Positions 51,753-61,407 of a stretch of 64,000 nt of DNA are shown piece after piece. A model generated the notes under the pieces. The model worked only from the letters and a program-made list of their open reading frames with translations, was not told where the DNA came from and ran no database searches. Origin of the DNA: Rhodovarius crocodyli (GTDB lineage: Bacteria; Pseudomonadota; Alphaproteobacteria; Acetobacterales; Acetobacteraceae). Both the position numbers and the translations under genes were made by a program. The stretch is taken from positions 1-64,000 of the forward strand of contig CAMDJV010000001.1 of NCBI GenBank assembly GCA_945901085.1, written 5' to 3'. Every line of letters starts with the position of its first letter. Position 1 is the stretch's first letter.

Positions 51753-52381
51753 AGGCTGTTGCCCAGCAGCACCGGCATGACCTGCGGCAGCACGCCGAAC
51801 CCTATCGTCTGCATGCGGCCGGCACCGGTGGCCCGCACGCCCTTCACCTGCTCGCGGTCGGTGTTCTCGATCGCTTCGGCGTATAGTTTGGTCAATACGC
51901 CGGTGTCATTCATCGCAATGGCCAGGATACCGGCAAAGGGCCCGAGCCCGACCACACTCACAAAGAAGATCGCCCAAACCAGGCTGTCGATGCCGCGCAC
52001 CACGTCGCTCGACCGACGCACGAGCAAGCGGACCGGGCCGAAGGGCATGATGTTGCGCGCGCCCATCAGCGCCAGCGGCACGGCCAGTAACGAGGCCACC
52101 AAGGTGCCGAGAAAGGCCATCGCCAGTGTCTCGCCGATAGCCCGCACATAGTCCCAGACATGCTCGGTAACAGCAGGCGGCATCATCAACATGAAGACAT
52201 GGCCGAGTTGGCCGATGCCATCGATCAGTCGGCCAGGCGTCACCTCAAGCGCATCCAGGCCCCACAGAAACAGACCGAGCCCAAGCAGAACCGCCGCCGC
52301 GCGCCGCCACAGGGCGAGGCCCCTCGGTGGATATAATTCCGGCCGGCATTCGCGCCAGCGCGTGAGGGGCCGGCCGCTCAC
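51545..52381 (-). CDS. phnE: phosphonate/phosphate ABC transporter permease, second PhnE
   Basis: A 278-residue inner-membrane permease with about six helices. RAIGETLAMAFLGTLVASLL starts the transport domain; the coupling (EAA) region is TGAGRMQTIGFGVLPQVMPV, followed by RSATILGVVGAGGIGFFL, typical of PhnE. The start is GTG 52381, overlapping the stop of the first permease. Two PhnE-type permeases in tandem should form a heterodimer. It is the last gene of the phnD-phnC-phnE-phnE operon; a truncated propeller gene abuts its 3' end. Confidence 0.9.
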   Translation of the reverse strand: MSGRPLTRWRECRPELYPPRGLALWRRAAAVLLGLGLFLWGLDALEVTPGRLIDGIGQLGHVFMLMMPPAVTEHVWDYVRAIGETLAMAFLGTLVASLLAVPLALMGARNIMPFGPVRLLVRRSSDVVRGIDSLVWAIFFVSVVGLGPFAGILAIAMNDTGVLTKLYAEAIENTDREQVKGVRATGAGRMQTIGFGVLPQVMPVLLGNSLYFLESNLRSATILGVVGAGGIGFFLMDRLMISAWREVSLIVIMVLVTVACIDALSRVLRGRLIGPVGR

Positions 52382-53280
52382 AGCGCGCGCAACCCATCGC
52401 GGCCGATGACCCGCCCGCGCAGCCAGCCGCATAGCGCGTCGATCAGCATTACCGCCGCAATCAGCATGAGCGCGATCGCAGAGATATCGGTGTGGTCGAA
52501 ATTCTTGATGGCGCGATAGAGTTCCTGCCCGATTCCGCCTGCACCGACGAAACCGAGGATCGACGCAGCGCGCACGTTGATCTCCAGCCGCATCAGCCCG
52601 TAAGACAAATAATCGGGCATGAGCTGTGGCGTCGCGCCATAGACCATGGTCTGCGCCCAGCTTGCTCCAGTGGCGCGCACGCCGCGCAGTGGCTCCGGGT
52701 CGGCATTCTCGGCTACGTCACCGAACAGCTTGCCGAGCGCGCCGAAGGAATGCAGGCCGATCGCCAATACGCCGGCGAGCGGGCCTATGCCGAAGGCGAA
52801 AACGAATAATACGGCGAAGACGAGTTCGGGGACAGTGCGTGCCAGTTCCAGCGTTCGGCGCGCGGCCACCCCTACCCAGGGCGCGGGGGTCAGGTTGCGC
52901 GCTGCGAGAAAGGAGAAGACATAGGCGAGGATGGCGCCGAACAGCGTCGCATAGATCGCGATCAGCACCGTTTGCCAAAGCGACGCCAGCCACTGCCAGC
53001 CGTTCCAGTACCAATAGGCGAGATCTTCCCCCAGCGTCGCCCAGGCAAGCTCGGGCACCATGCGCCCGAAATAGGACCCGAACCGCGGCAGCCTGTCCCA
53101 CAGCAGGGCAAGCTTGACCTCGCCCAACCAGGCTGAAATGGCGATGAGCACCAGCATAAGCACGGCAGCGCTCAGCCATTGCAGACGATGGGCGCGCTTT
53201 TGGGCAGCCCATGCCCGAGCGAACCGCGCGCGCGATTGCGGGTGCTGAAGCGGGCGCACGCCAAGCGTGCCGTCCGCCAT
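52378..53280 (-). CDS. phnE: phosphonate/phosphate ABC transporter permease, first PhnE
   Basis: A 300-residue permease with six helices. An N-terminal cytoplasmic tail of about 35 basic residues precedes the first helix LQWLSAAVLMLVLIAISAWL. The coupling region is TGASWAQTMVYGATPQLMPD, and NVRAASILGFVGAGGIGQEL matches PhnE. ATG 53280 follows the phnC stop by two bases; a TTG at 53286 would overlap it. It pairs with the second permease and the PhnC ATPase. Confidence 0.9.
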   Translation of the reverse strand: MADGTLGVRPLQHPQSRARFARAWAAQKRAHRLQWLSAAVLMLVLIAISAWLGEVKLALLWDRLPRFGSYFGRMVPELAWATLGEDLAYWYWNGWQWLASLWQTVLIAIYATLFGAILAYVFSFLAARNLTPAPWVGVAARRTLELARTVPELVFAVLFVFAFGIGPLAGVLAIGLHSFGALGKLFGDVAENADPEPLRGVRATGASWAQTMVYGATPQLMPDYLSYGLMRLEINVRAASILGFVGAGGIGQELYRAIKNFDHTDISAIALMLIAAVMLIDALCGWLRGRVIGRDGLRAL

Positions 53281-53282
53281 AC

Positions 53283-54038
53283 TCAATGTGCCTCGGTCAG
53301 CGCGGCCGCGCTGCCATAGATGGCGAGCAGGGTCGGTTCGTCGAGCCCGCCGACCGGCCCGTCATAGATCACCCGCCCCTCCGACAGAGCGATGGCGCGG
53401 TCGCACCAGGCGCGGGCAAGCGGAACCGAATGCAAATTGCACAGTACGGTGATCCCGCGTTCCTGGTTGATGCGACGCAGGGCCTCCATGACCGCCTGAG
53501 AATTGACGGGGTCGAGGCTCGCCACCGGCTCATCCGCAAGAATCAGCCGCGGTTCCTGCACCAGGGCGCGGGCAATCGCCACCCGCTGCTGTTGCCCGCC
53601 CGAAAGCTGGTCGGCGCGCTTGAGCGCATGATCATCCATGCCGAGCGAGGCCAGCGCGTCGATCGCGATATCACGCTCCTGGTCGTTAAACATGCCAAAC
53701 AGCTTGGGTAGGCGCGGCTTGTGATTGAGCCGCCCGGTCAGCACGTTGGTCAATACCGACAGCCGCGCGACCAGGTTGAAGCGCTGGAAGATCATCGCGC
53801 TCTGCCGGCGCCAGGCGAGCAGTTCAGCCCCACTCAGCCGGGAAACATCACGCCCATGATAGAGGATCTCCCCCTCGCTCGGGTCGATCAAGCGATTGAT
53901 CATATTCAGCAAGGTGGATTTTCCGGCGCCCGAACGCCCCAGCACCGCCACCATCTCGCCATCCCCAACTGCCATGGATACGCGATCCACGGCGGTGGCG
54001 TTGCCGAAGCGGCGCGTGAGTGCTCGCAGCTCCAACAC
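53283..54038 (-). CDS. phnC: phosphonate/phosphate ABC transporter ATPase PhnC
   Basis: A 251-residue ABC ATPase. Walker A is GRSGAGKST, the Q-loop lies in MIFQRFNLV, the signature is [15 protein letters not shown], Walker B is [14 protein letters not shown] and the switch His is in LHSVPLA. The N-terminal start [18 protein letters not shown] and overall pattern place it with PhnC proteins. GTG 54038 is chosen, four bases after the phnD stop. No C-P lyase (phnG-M) or phosphonatase genes follow, so the transported anion may be phosphate, phosphite or a phosphonate degraded elsewhere. Confidence 0.92.
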   Translation of the reverse strand: MLELRALTRRFGNATAVDRVSMAVGDGEMVAVLGRSGAGKSTLLNMINRLIDPSEGEILYHGRDVSRLSGAELLAWRRQSAMIFQRFNLVARLSVLTNVLTGRLNHKPRLPKLFGMFNDQERDIAIDALASLGMDDHALKRADQLSGGQQQRVAIARALVQEPRLILADEPVASLDPVNSQAVMEALRRINQERGITVLCNLHSVPLARAWCDRAIALSEGRVIYDGPVGGLDEPTLLAIYGSAAALTEAH

Positions 54039-54042
54039 GCGC

Positions 54043-54966
54043 TTAGCGCCGGCGGCGTTCGGCCTGCCGCAGCGCGATGAAAGGCTCATAAGCCTCATGC
54101 GAGATCAGGCCGAAACCGCCGAACACGTTGCGGCTCACCGTCTCCCAGGCCTGCGGATCAGCCCAGCGCATATTTATCAGGCACTCGCTCATCTTCGCGC
54201 GCATCGGCGCGGGGTAGCTGAGGCGCGTGGTGAAAGGCGCGTTGGGCATTTGCGCGCTTTCATGGATGAAGCGGATATCCTCCAGCCGGATCGTGCCAGC
54301 GCCCGCGGCGCGGACATGCGCGCCAGACTGCGGCGAGTAGTACCAGCCGGTCGTTGCATCGAGACGACCCTGCACAACCGAGACCATGCCGTTGTCATGC
54401 GAGCCAGTCTGTACGAGGCGGCCGAAGAAATTGCTCTGGCCGCGCTCATCCACCCAGCCGCGTTCTCGGAAAAATTGCATCGGCAGCACATAGCCGGAGG
54501 TCGAGGTCGGCGTTGCCCAGCCGAGCGTCTTGCCGCGCAGATCTTCCAGCGTGCGGATAGGGCTATCGGCGCGCACGATGATGTTCCAGCGGTAGCCCAT
54601 GTCGCCCTGCGGCGAGACATCGACGGCCACTGGCACCACGTCGCCGCGTGTAAGGTCCCATAGGATCGCGTATTGAGACGGCCCATACCAGGCGAGGTGA
54701 ACATCGCCCTGCACCATAGCCTCGATCATCGCGGAGTAGTCATTGCTCACGCGGATGGTCACGTTCTCAATGCCCAAGCATCGCTTCAGGTAGGGTGCCA
54801 TGGCGGCCCAGCGGAGGTTGCCATCCTGCTGGTTCTCGCCGGAGGCGACGCCAAATGTGATGTTGCGGAATTGCTGCCGCCAATCCTGCGTCGCGGCAGG
54901 GGTCTGGGCGCCTGCCGCGCTGGCGAGCGATACAGTGAGTGCGAGCGTGCGGAGCAACAGGTTCAT
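54043..54966 (-). CDS. phnD: phosphonate/phosphate ABC transporter periplasmic binding protein PhnD
   Basis: A 307-residue secreted binding protein. The signal peptide MNLLLRTLALTVSLASAAGA is cleaved after AQ. Family landmarks are FGVASGENQ, YSAMIEAMVQGDVHLAWYGP (ligand site) and TLGWATPTSTSGYVLPMQFF, characteristic of PhnD proteins that bind the phosphonate group through Ser/Thr. ATG 54966 is clear from the signal peptide. A Pho-box-like pair lies 66-83 bp upstream. It is the first gene of the operon. Confidence 0.92.
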   Translation of the reverse strand: MNLLLRTLALTVSLASAAGAQTPAATQDWRQQFRNITFGVASGENQQDGNLRWAAMAPYLKRCLGIENVTIRVSNDYSAMIEAMVQGDVHLAWYGPSQYAILWDLTRGDVVPVAVDVSPQGDMGYRWNIIVRADSPIRTLEDLRGKTLGWATPTSTSGYVLPMQFFRERGWVDERGQSNFFGRLVQTGSHDNGMVSVVQGRLDATTGWYYSPQSGAHVRAAGAGTIRLEDIRFIHESAQMPNAPFTTRLSYPAPMRAKMSECLINMRWADPQAWETVSRNVFGGFGLISHEAYEPFIALRQAERRRR

Positions 54967-55031
54967 GTCACAGACCTTAAAAAACGGTAGCCTTGGATAG
55001 CGGTTTCCCGTGACGGATCCGAGGCGAAGTG

Positions 55032-55049
55032 ATGACGACGTGATGAAGG
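55032..55049 (-). promoter_or_regulatory. Pho-box-like pair upstream of phnD
   Basis: On the minus strand CCTTCAT-CACG-TCGTCAT: two heptamers, each 5 of 7 to CTGTCAT, exactly four bases apart. It is 66 bp before the phnD start and reads in the operon's direction. PhoB control is inferred. Confidence 0.4.
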
Positions 55050-55531
55050 CGGGGGATGGTGGCCGACCCAGCGGGGCGCTGACATTTGGACGAGGCAGAC
55101 GGACCAATACCAAACCCCACGGCTTGTGACTCAAGAATGGCATTCCCCAACGCGGCGGTGCTGTGATTCACGCTGATGGTCCGTGCCGCAGGCCTTCGGC
55201 CCGACTGGACTTCAAAAGCTCTGGCGCTGGCCCCTCGCCTCTGCGTTGATTGGCGGCACCGGCGGTGCTCTCCTTTGGTTCAACACGACATTGGCCCGCT
55301 TTTTCTGCACTACCCGCGCTGGACCCCACGCATCATTTGTGGCGCGTGCTGGTCCACGAAATGGGCTTCCTGTCATTCAAGACCGAGTTGGTGTGGCGCA
55401 ATCCGGACGAGTTGCCTGGGGTCGCGGCCTGGGCCGACCTACTCCTGGCAGGGCTCCTGGCAGGGAATGCGGCGATGATCCCGGATCATTTGGCGGTAAT
55501 CGCCGCAGCCCAGCGGCACCGCCCCACCGCG

Positions 55532-55549
55532 ATGTCACGACATTTTCAT
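55532..55549 (+). promoter_or_regulatory. Pho-box-like pair upstream of the 5'-nucleotidase
   Basis: TGTCAC (55533-55538) and TTTCAT (55544-55549) have the 11-bp period of a Pho box, in the direction of the nucleotidase gene and 77 bp upstream of its start. PhoB control is inferred. Confidence 0.4.
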
Positions 55550-55626
55550 CAAAATGTAGGCAATATTACAAAGATCGCGTCGGCCAATTCCGTTAACTCC
55601 CAGTAACCATAAGGGAGTTTTGGCTC

Positions 55627-58600
55627 ATGTCTGGCAATATCAGCGCGACCACCGTTTTCAGCCTCAACAACGCGACCCTGGCCGGTGGAGCCGCCCTGGG
55701 TGCGGAGGTGATTGCCTATGATGCGGCCCGCGGGCTGGTCTATGTGGTGGGTGCCAACGGCCTTGATGCGCTGAACGCCACGACCGGGGCACTCGCCTTC
55801 TCGATCCCGAAATCGCAGATCCAGGTGCCGGGCGGCGGCGCGGCATTGTCCCTCGGCACGGGCAATTCGGTCGCCATCAACGGCGATAACTTGGCCATCG
55901 CCTTCGATGGGGCGACCGCGGGCAGCGCGGGCGTGGTCGCGGTGTTCACGGTGAACCCGGGCGGCACCGCGGCGACCTGGCGTGCCACAGCCGAGGTCGG
56001 CGTGGTCCCCGACATGATCACCTTCACCCCCGATGGCACGCGCCTGCTGGTCGCGATCGAGGCCGAGCCGACCGCCGGCTACGCCGCCGACGCGCCCGGA
56101 GGGCTTGCGGTCATTGACGTCGCGGCCTGGACCTCGACCTTTTATGGCTTCAATGCCTTCGATGCTCAGGCATCCGCCTTGCGCGCCGCCGGCATCAAGA
56201 TCAACAACGCCATCCCGGGTAGTGCCACGGCCAATACGGCTCTGCCGTCGGTCGATCTGGAACCCGAGTATATCACCATCAGTGGCGATCGCGCCTTCGT
56301 CACCATCCAGGAAGCCAATGCGCTCGGCGTGTTTAACCTCAACGCGGCGAATGGCCCGGTGGGCTGGACCGCGGTGCTGCCCTTCGGCTTGTCGAACTAT
56401 AGCTTGGCCGGTAACGGCATCGACACCTCGGACCGCGATGGCGGTGCCATCATCCGCAACGTGCCGATCAACGGCATGTTCCAGCCCGACGCCATCGTCT
56501 CCTTCGTGCAGGGCGGCATCACCTATCTGGTGACCGCAAATGAGGGCGATGCACGCGAGTATGGCGGCACGGGCAATGTCTTCAACGAAGCGGTGCGAAT
56601 CGCAGACCTGGTGCCGGCGACCGGCAGCACAGCACCCGCCGGTATGCCGCGCCTGGATCCGACGCTGCTGGCGCAGGTCCAATCGCGCCGCGGCGATACT
56701 GACCTTGGCCGGCTTGAGGTTTCCCGCTGGACGGGTGACACGGATGGCGATGGGGACCTCGATCGCCTGGAGGCCTTTGGCAGCCGCAGCTTCTCGATCT
56801 GGCAGGTCGGCGGCACGGACGCCGCCCCGACGATTACCCAGGTCTACAATAGCGGCCAACTGATTGATCAGGTGGTCGCTAGCCAACTGCCCGCGCTGTA
56901 TGATGATGGGCGAAGCGACAACAAGGGCTCGGAGCCCGAACAAGTCACGATCGGCACCATCGACGGCAGCCTCTATGCCTTCGTGGGCCTGGAGCGCAGC
57001 AACGCCAACCTCGTATTTCGCATCGATGGGCCGAGCAACGTCGTCTTCACCGGCATCCTGCGTCAGCCGGGCGATGTGGGGCCGGAAACCTCGGCCTTCA
57101 TTCCTGCGTCCGGCAGCACGCCGGCGCGGCTGGCCGTGGCGAATGAGGTCAGCACCACCACATCGGTCTTCAACCTCGCACCCAGCAGCGGCAACTACAC
57201 CCTCCAAATCCTCCATGGGTCGGATTTCGAGGCCGGGTTGCTCGCGACCCAGCGCGCCGACCGCTTCGCCGCGATCGTGGACCGGCTTGAAGACAGCCTG
57301 CCTAACAGCATCACCCTCTCGGGCGGCGACAACTTCATCCCTGGCCCCTTTGGCGCAGCCGGCACCGACAACAGCATGGTGCCCGTGCTGCGCGCCTATT
57401 ACGAACAGGCGCTCGGCCTGACCGCAGGGTCCTTGACCAGCCTGTTCGGCACCAGCCTCGCCAGCGCGACCTCGACCTTCTTCGCGACCGACATCGCGAT
57501 CCTGAACGCCATCGGCGTGCAGGCATCGGTGCTCGGCAACCATGACTTTGACCTCGGCACCAATGCGCTGGCGGCGGTGACCGACTTCACCGCCAATACG
57601 AGCGGCACTACGCCGGCAGCGCGTGTGACCAATTTTGGTGCGAACTTCCCGTATCTGTCTGCCAACCTGAATTTTTCCGGCGATGCCAACCTGCGCGGGC
57701 TGGTCACGACGACGCTGCGCGAAGCCTCGACCTACGCCACCGTGGCCGCCGACCTCGCCAGCAACCAAACCGTTGCGAATGAAGCGGCGGATGCGCAGAT
57801 CGCGCCCTGGACCACGATCGTTGAGGGAGGGCAGGTCATCGGCGTTCTTGGGCTGACGACGCAGGTCCTGGCCTCGATCTCGACCATCAACGGCGTGCAG
57901 GTGCTGGACCCGAACGGTGATGGCGGCGTGGACAACATGGCGGAGCTGGCCGCCATCCTGCAGCCCTATGTCGATCAGATGGCAGCCCAGGGGATCAACA
58001 AGATCGTCCTGCTGTCCCACCTCCAGCAGTTCAACAACGAGTTGAACTTGGCACCGCTGCTGCGCGGCGTTGACGTCATCATTTCCGCCGGCAGCCACGC
58101 GCTATTCGCCGATGGCACCGATGCGCTGCGCCAGGGCGATACGGCCTCGGCCGGTTATCCGGTCTATCGCACCGGGGCCGATGGCAGGCCGGTGGCCATT
58201 GTCAGCACCTCGGGCGAGTATTCCTACGTCGGTCGTCTGGTCGTGACCTTCGATAGCAACGGCGTGCTGATCGCGGATCCGGATGGTGCCGGTGCGCAGG
58301 GCATCGGTGCGGTCGATCCCACAATCTCGGGCGCCTATGTGACCGATGATGCCACGGTGAACGCTCTCTGGGGTAGCGCCAACGCCTATGCCGATGGCAC
58401 GCGCGGCGGCGAGGTACGCCAGATCACCAACCAGGTGCAGACCGTGATTGCCGCCAAGGACGGCAATGTCTTCGGCATCAGCGAGGTCTTCCTCGACGGC
58501 CGCCGCAGCGAAGTCCGCACCGAGGAAACCAATCTCGGCAACCTGTCCGCCGATGCGAACCTGTTCGTCGCACGTAAGGTGGATCCGGGCGTGAGCGTCA

Positions 58601-59841
58601 GCCTGAAGAATGGTGGCGGCATCCGGGCCGAGATTGGCGCCGTGCTAGGCCAGCCCGTGCCGTCCGAATTGCCGCCACAGGCCAACGCCGCGGCCGGCAA
58701 GCCGCAAGGTGGGGTCAGCCAACTTGATATCGAAAACTCGCTGCGTTTCAACAATTCGCTCACCAAGCTTGCGGTCACTGCGGAAAACCTGGAACGCCTG
58801 TTTGAACACGCCGTCGCCGCCGTGGCGCCCGGTGCGACCCCAGGGCAATTTGCCCAAGTCGGCGGCGTTTCCCTCTCTTTCGACGCGACCAAGACGGCGC
58901 AGGTCGTCAATCCTACCACGGGCGTGGTCAGCACGGTCGGCCAGCGCGTGCAGAACCTGGTGATCCTGAATGACGACGGCAGCATCGCCGACACCATCGT
59001 CTCGGGCGGCGTGCTGCAGGGCGATCCTAGCCGGCAGATCAAGCTGGTCACGCTGAGCTTCCTGGCCGACGGTGGCGACGGCTATCCGCTGCTGCCCTAC
59101 ACCGTGCCGGGCAGCCGGGTGGACCTGCTGAGCAATCCGGCCCTGTCGGCGGGCAACGCGACCTTCTCGGCTCCTGGGTCCGAGCAGGATACTTTGGCCG
59201 AGTATCTCAAGGCGGTCCATGGCACGGCGGCCACTGCGTACGACACGCTCGACGTCGCGGCCTCTGGTGACCTGCGCATCCAAAACCTGGCACTGCGCCC
59301 GGACACCACCACGATCGAATACGCACAGGTGTTCCGCGACGGGTTGTCTCGCCTGCAGCAATTCGACCGCTACACGGGCCCCGTATCCTACCTGCAATTC
59401 GAAACGCGCGGCAGCGACGCGAGCGAGGCCATGAACCTACGCGCCACGAACGACTTTGTGAACCTGCTAGGCGGCGACGATGCGGCCAATGGCGGCGCGG
59501 GCAGGGACGTGCTCGACGGCGGCACCGGTTCGAACTTCCTGACTGGCGGCACGGGTGCGGATGTCTTCTTCCTCGATATTCGTAACCAGGCTGGGGCGCC
59601 GACCTGGAGCACCATCACTGACTTCGCAGCCGAGGATGAACTCGCTATCTTCGGCTGGAACCCGGCAGGCAGCCAATCCTCCTGGGTGCAAAGTGCCGGT
59701 GCCGAGGGCTATAAAGGCGCCACATTGCAGATTGATATCGACGGCGACCGCGATATCGATGCCAGCATAACATTTGCTGGGTTGACTCAGGCCCAGGCTG
59801 GCACACCCCTCCAGTTCGACGGGTTGCTCTGGTTTAACTGA
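55627..59841 (+). CDS. secreted choice-of-anchor-I / 5'-nucleotidase with RTX-like tail
   Basis: A 1404-residue secreted enzyme without a signal peptide. The first part (about 1-520) is a beta-propeller-like choice-of-anchor-I domain (IVSFVQGGITYLVTANEGDA). A metallophosphoesterase domain follows (about 524-830) with LQILHGSDFEAG, SGGDNFIPG, VLGNHDFDLG (637), LLSHLQQFN and the final GSH near 821. The 5'-nucleotidase C-terminal domain (about 930-1190) has ETNLGNLSADA, KNGGGIRAE and RFNNSLTKLAVTAENL. The last part (about 1280-1404) holds GGAGRDVLDGG nonapeptides and a tail shared with the nuclease at 5100. It probably strips phosphate from nucleotides released by that nuclease. Its position beside phnCDE supports a phosphate role. 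Confidence 0.88.
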   Translation: MSGNISATTVFSLNNATLAGGAALGAEVIAYDAARGLVYVVGANGLDALNATTGALAFSIPKSQIQVPGGGAALSLGTGNSVAINGDNLAIAFDGATAGSAGVVAVFTVNPGGTAATWRATAEVGVVPDMITFTPDGTRLLVAIEAEPTAGYAADAPGGLAVIDVAAWTSTFYGFNAFDAQASALRAAGIKINNAIPGSATANTALPSVDLEPEYITISGDRAFVTIQEANALGVFNLNAANGPVGWTAVLPFGLSNYSLAGNGIDTSDRDGGAIIRNVPINGMFQPDAIVSFVQGGITYLVTANEGDAREYGGTGNVFNEAVRIADLVPATGSTAPAGMPRLDPTLLAQVQSRRGDTDLGRLEVSRWTGDTDGDGDLDRLEAFGSRSFSIWQVGGTDAAPTITQVYNSGQLIDQVVASQLPALYDDGRSDNKGSEPEQVTIGTIDGSLYAFVGLERSNANLVFRIDGPSNVVFTGILRQPGDVGPETSAFIPASGSTPARLAVANEVSTTTSVFNLAPSSGNYTLQILHGSDFEAGLLATQRADRFAAIVDRLEDSLPNSITLSGGDNFIPGPFGAAGTDNSMVPVLRAYYEQALGLTAGSLTSLFGTSLASATSTFFATDIAILNAIGVQASVLGNHDFDLGTNALAAVTDFTANTSGTTPAARVTNFGANFPYLSANLNFSGDANLRGLVTTTLREASTYATVAADLASNQTVANEAADAQIAPWTTIVEGGQVIGVLGLTTQVLASISTINGVQVLDPNGDGGVDNMAELAAILQPYVDQMAAQGINKIVLLSHLQQFNNELNLAPLLRGVDVIISAGSHALFADGTDALRQGDTASAGYPVYRTGADGRPVAIVSTSGEYSYVGRLVVTFDSNGVLIADPDGAGAQGIGAVDPTISGAYVTDDATVNALWGSANAYADGTRGGEVRQITNQVQTVIAAKDGNVFGISEVFLDGRRSEVRTEETNLGNLSADANLFVARKVDPGVSVSLKNGGGIRAEIGAVLGQPVPSELPPQANAAAGKPQGGVSQLDIENSLRFNNSLTKLAVTAENLERLFEHAVAAVAPGATPGQFAQVGGVSLSFDATKTAQVVNPTTGVVSTVGQRVQNLVILNDDGSIADTIVSGGVLQGDPSRQIKLVTLSFLADGGDGYPLLPYTVPGSRVDLLSNPALSAGNATFSAPGSEQDTLAEYLKAVHGTAATAYDTLDVAASGDLRIQNLALRPDTTTIEYAQVFRDGLSRLQQFDRYTGPVSYLQFETRGSDASEAMNLRATNDFVNLLGGDDAANGGAGRDVLDGGTGSNFLTGGTGADVFFLDIRNQAGAPTWSTITDFAAEDELAIFGWNPAGSQSSWVQSAGAEGYKGATLQIDIDGDRDIDASITFAGLTQAQAGTPLQFDGLLWFN

Positions 59842-60112
59842 ACCTGGGAAGTGGCTTGTGGGCAGCGGGGTGGCCCAGGCAATGACGCCCCCACTGCGCG
59901 CTGATGGGTGCGGCCCCGACGGATTGTGGCTTGCGGGGCCCGGCCGGGCGGGCCGGGACACATCTCGCACCCGGATTTAGGTGGTTTTGCCAGGGGGCAC
60001 GATCAGAATGGGCCCGCTGGGAGCGAATTTCGCGCTCCCAAACCCGCCCGCAAAGGGCCGGGGAGGCTCTCAATCGGCAGCCCCCCCCGCAGATTGTTTA
60101 TTCCACGGCGGT

Positions 60113-60133
60113 CCAGGTGCCCCTGGCACCTGG
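60113..60133 (-). terminator. hairpin downstream of serC
   Basis: Perfect 9-bp stem CCAGGTGCC-CCT-GGCACCTGG. No T tract follows; it may work together with the next hairpin. Confidence 0.45.
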
Positions 60134-60143
60134 CGGATGGGGT

Positions 60144-60168
60144 TTGGGGAAGGCAGCGCCTTCCCCAA
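60144..60168 (-). terminator. strong hairpin after the serC stop
   Basis: A perfect 11-bp stem (TTGGGGAAGGC with GCCTTCCCCAA) and a three-base loop end ten bases past the serC stop. Confidence 0.55.
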
Positions 60169-60177
60169 GAACCACCC

Positions 60178-61326
60178 TCATCCCCGCACCGTGGCCAGCC
60201 CCCAATCCAGCCAAGGCAACAATGCGGCAATATCAGCCCGCTCCACCGTAGCCCCCCCCCATATCCGCAGGCTGGGCGGCGCATCGCGATAGCCGCCGGC
60301 ATCCAGCGCCACGCCCTCAGCCTCCAGCAGCGCGGCCAGCTTCTTCATCACCGCAGCCTGACCAGTCCCGGGCAGCGCGGTAAACCAATCGGCAGCGGGG
60401 GCGATGCAAATCGCCGTGCAGGAGCGTTGTGCCGGCACCTCAGCCAGAAACCGCCATCCGCCCTGCGCCACAAAGCCGGCAATCTCCGCCAGATTGGCCT
60501 CACTGCGGGCGATCAGGCCCGCCAAGCCGCCCAGGCTCTCCGCCCAGCGCAGCCCATCCAGCGCATCCTCCACGCAGAGCATGCTGGGGGTATTGATGGT
60601 ATCACCCTTGAAAATGCCCTCGATCAGGCTGCCACCATTGGTCAGGCGGAAAATCTTCGGCATCGGCCAGGGGGGCGTATAGCCCTCCAGCCGCTCCACC
60701 GCCCGCGGCGAGAGGGCAATCATGCCATGCGCCGCCTCACCGCCCAGCACCTTCTGCCAGGACCAGGTGACGACATCGAGCCTCTCCCAGGGCAGTTCCA
60801 TGGCAAAAGCGGCCGAGGTGGCATCACAGATCGCCAGCCCCTCGCGGTCAGCCGCAATCCAATCGCCATCGGTCATCCGCACGCCGGAGGTGGTGCCGTT
60901 CCAGGTAAAGACGCAGTCATGGCGCCAATCCACCTGGGCAAGATCGGGCAGCGCGCCATAAGGCGCGGCCAGCACCCGCGCCGGTAGCCGCAATTGCTGG
61001 CGGATATCAGCCGCCCAGGCATCACCAAAACTCTCAAACGCCACCACATCCACGCCGCGCGGGCCCAACAGGCTCCACATCGCCATTTCAATCGCGCCGG
61101 TATCCGAAGCCGGCACAATGCCCAGCCGCCACCCCTCGGGCATGCCCAGCACCGCCTTGCTGCGGGCGATCACCTCGGCCAGCGCCGCCCGGGGCGCCGT
61201 TGCGCGATGGCTGCGCCCCAGCCATGCGCCCTCCAACGCGGCCAGCGACCAGCCCGGCCGCTTGGCGCAGGGGCCAGAGGAGAATTCAGGGCGCGCCGGG
61301 CGAATCGCCGGCCGGGGGAAAGTCAT
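60178..61326 (-). CDS. serC: phosphoserine transaminase
   Basis: PLP-dependent transamination of 3-phosphohydroxypyruvate to phosphoserine, and of the analogous intermediate in vitamin B6 synthesis, linking it to pdxA-pdxJ in this window. The 382-residue protein is the alphaproteobacterial type: [14 protein letters not shown] near the start, WNGTTSGVR (phosphate-binding turn) and the PLP lysine in [19 protein letters not shown] 61326 has GGAGGA eight bases upstream. It is followed by two strong hairpins. No serA lies beside it, unlike many relatives. Confidence 0.92.
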   Translation of the reverse strand: MTFPRPAIRPARPEFSSGPCAKRPGWSLAALEGAWLGRSHRATAPRAALAEVIARSKAVLGMPEGWRLGIVPASDTGAIEMAMWSLLGPRGVDVVAFESFGDAWAADIRQQLRLPARVLAAPYGALPDLAQVDWRHDCVFTWNGTTSGVRMTDGDWIAADREGLAICDATSAAFAMELPWERLDVVTWSWQKVLGGEAAHGMIALSPRAVERLEGYTPPWPMPKIFRLTNGGSLIEGIFKGDTINTPSMLCVEDALDGLRWAESLGGLAGLIARSEANLAEIAGFVAQGGWRFLAEVPAQRSCTAICIAPAADWFTALPGTGQAAVMKKLAALLEAEGVALDAGGYRDAPPSLRIWGGATVERADIAALLPWLDWGLATVRG

Positions 61327-61407
61327 GCTGGGTATCCTCCACAGGCGGCCAAACTTGCGCGCGGCGCGCAGGCTTGCAACCCTTACCCCCCTGCTGTCAG
61401 TGAGCGC

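Larger units (their letters stand above)
54967..55626. other. 660-bp gap between divergent phnD and the 5'-nucleotidase
   Basis: This holds the promoter regions of both flanking genes, including two Pho-box-like sites. Short frames exist (for example one on the plus strand ending near 55606 with MGFLSFKTELVWRNPDELPG in its middle), but none has a clear ribosome-binding site plus recognisable homology. They may be debris of an older gene. AAGGGAG about ten bases before 55627 is the ribosome-binding site of the nucleotidase gene. Confidence 0.5.
59842..60177. other. 336-bp hairpin-rich gap between nucleotidase and serC
   Basis: No gene was recognised. It holds a TGGGAGCG...CGCTCCCA hairpin at 60018-60040 and two strong stems at 60113-60133 and 60144-60168. 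The two flanking genes converge, so these probably terminate both. Confidence 0.6.

Noticed and set aside
55549-58098. An 849-codon open frame on the minus strand opposite the 5'-nucleotidase gene
   Set aside because: Same reason: no homology pattern, no ribosome-binding site, and it lies wholly opposite a clearly coding gene.
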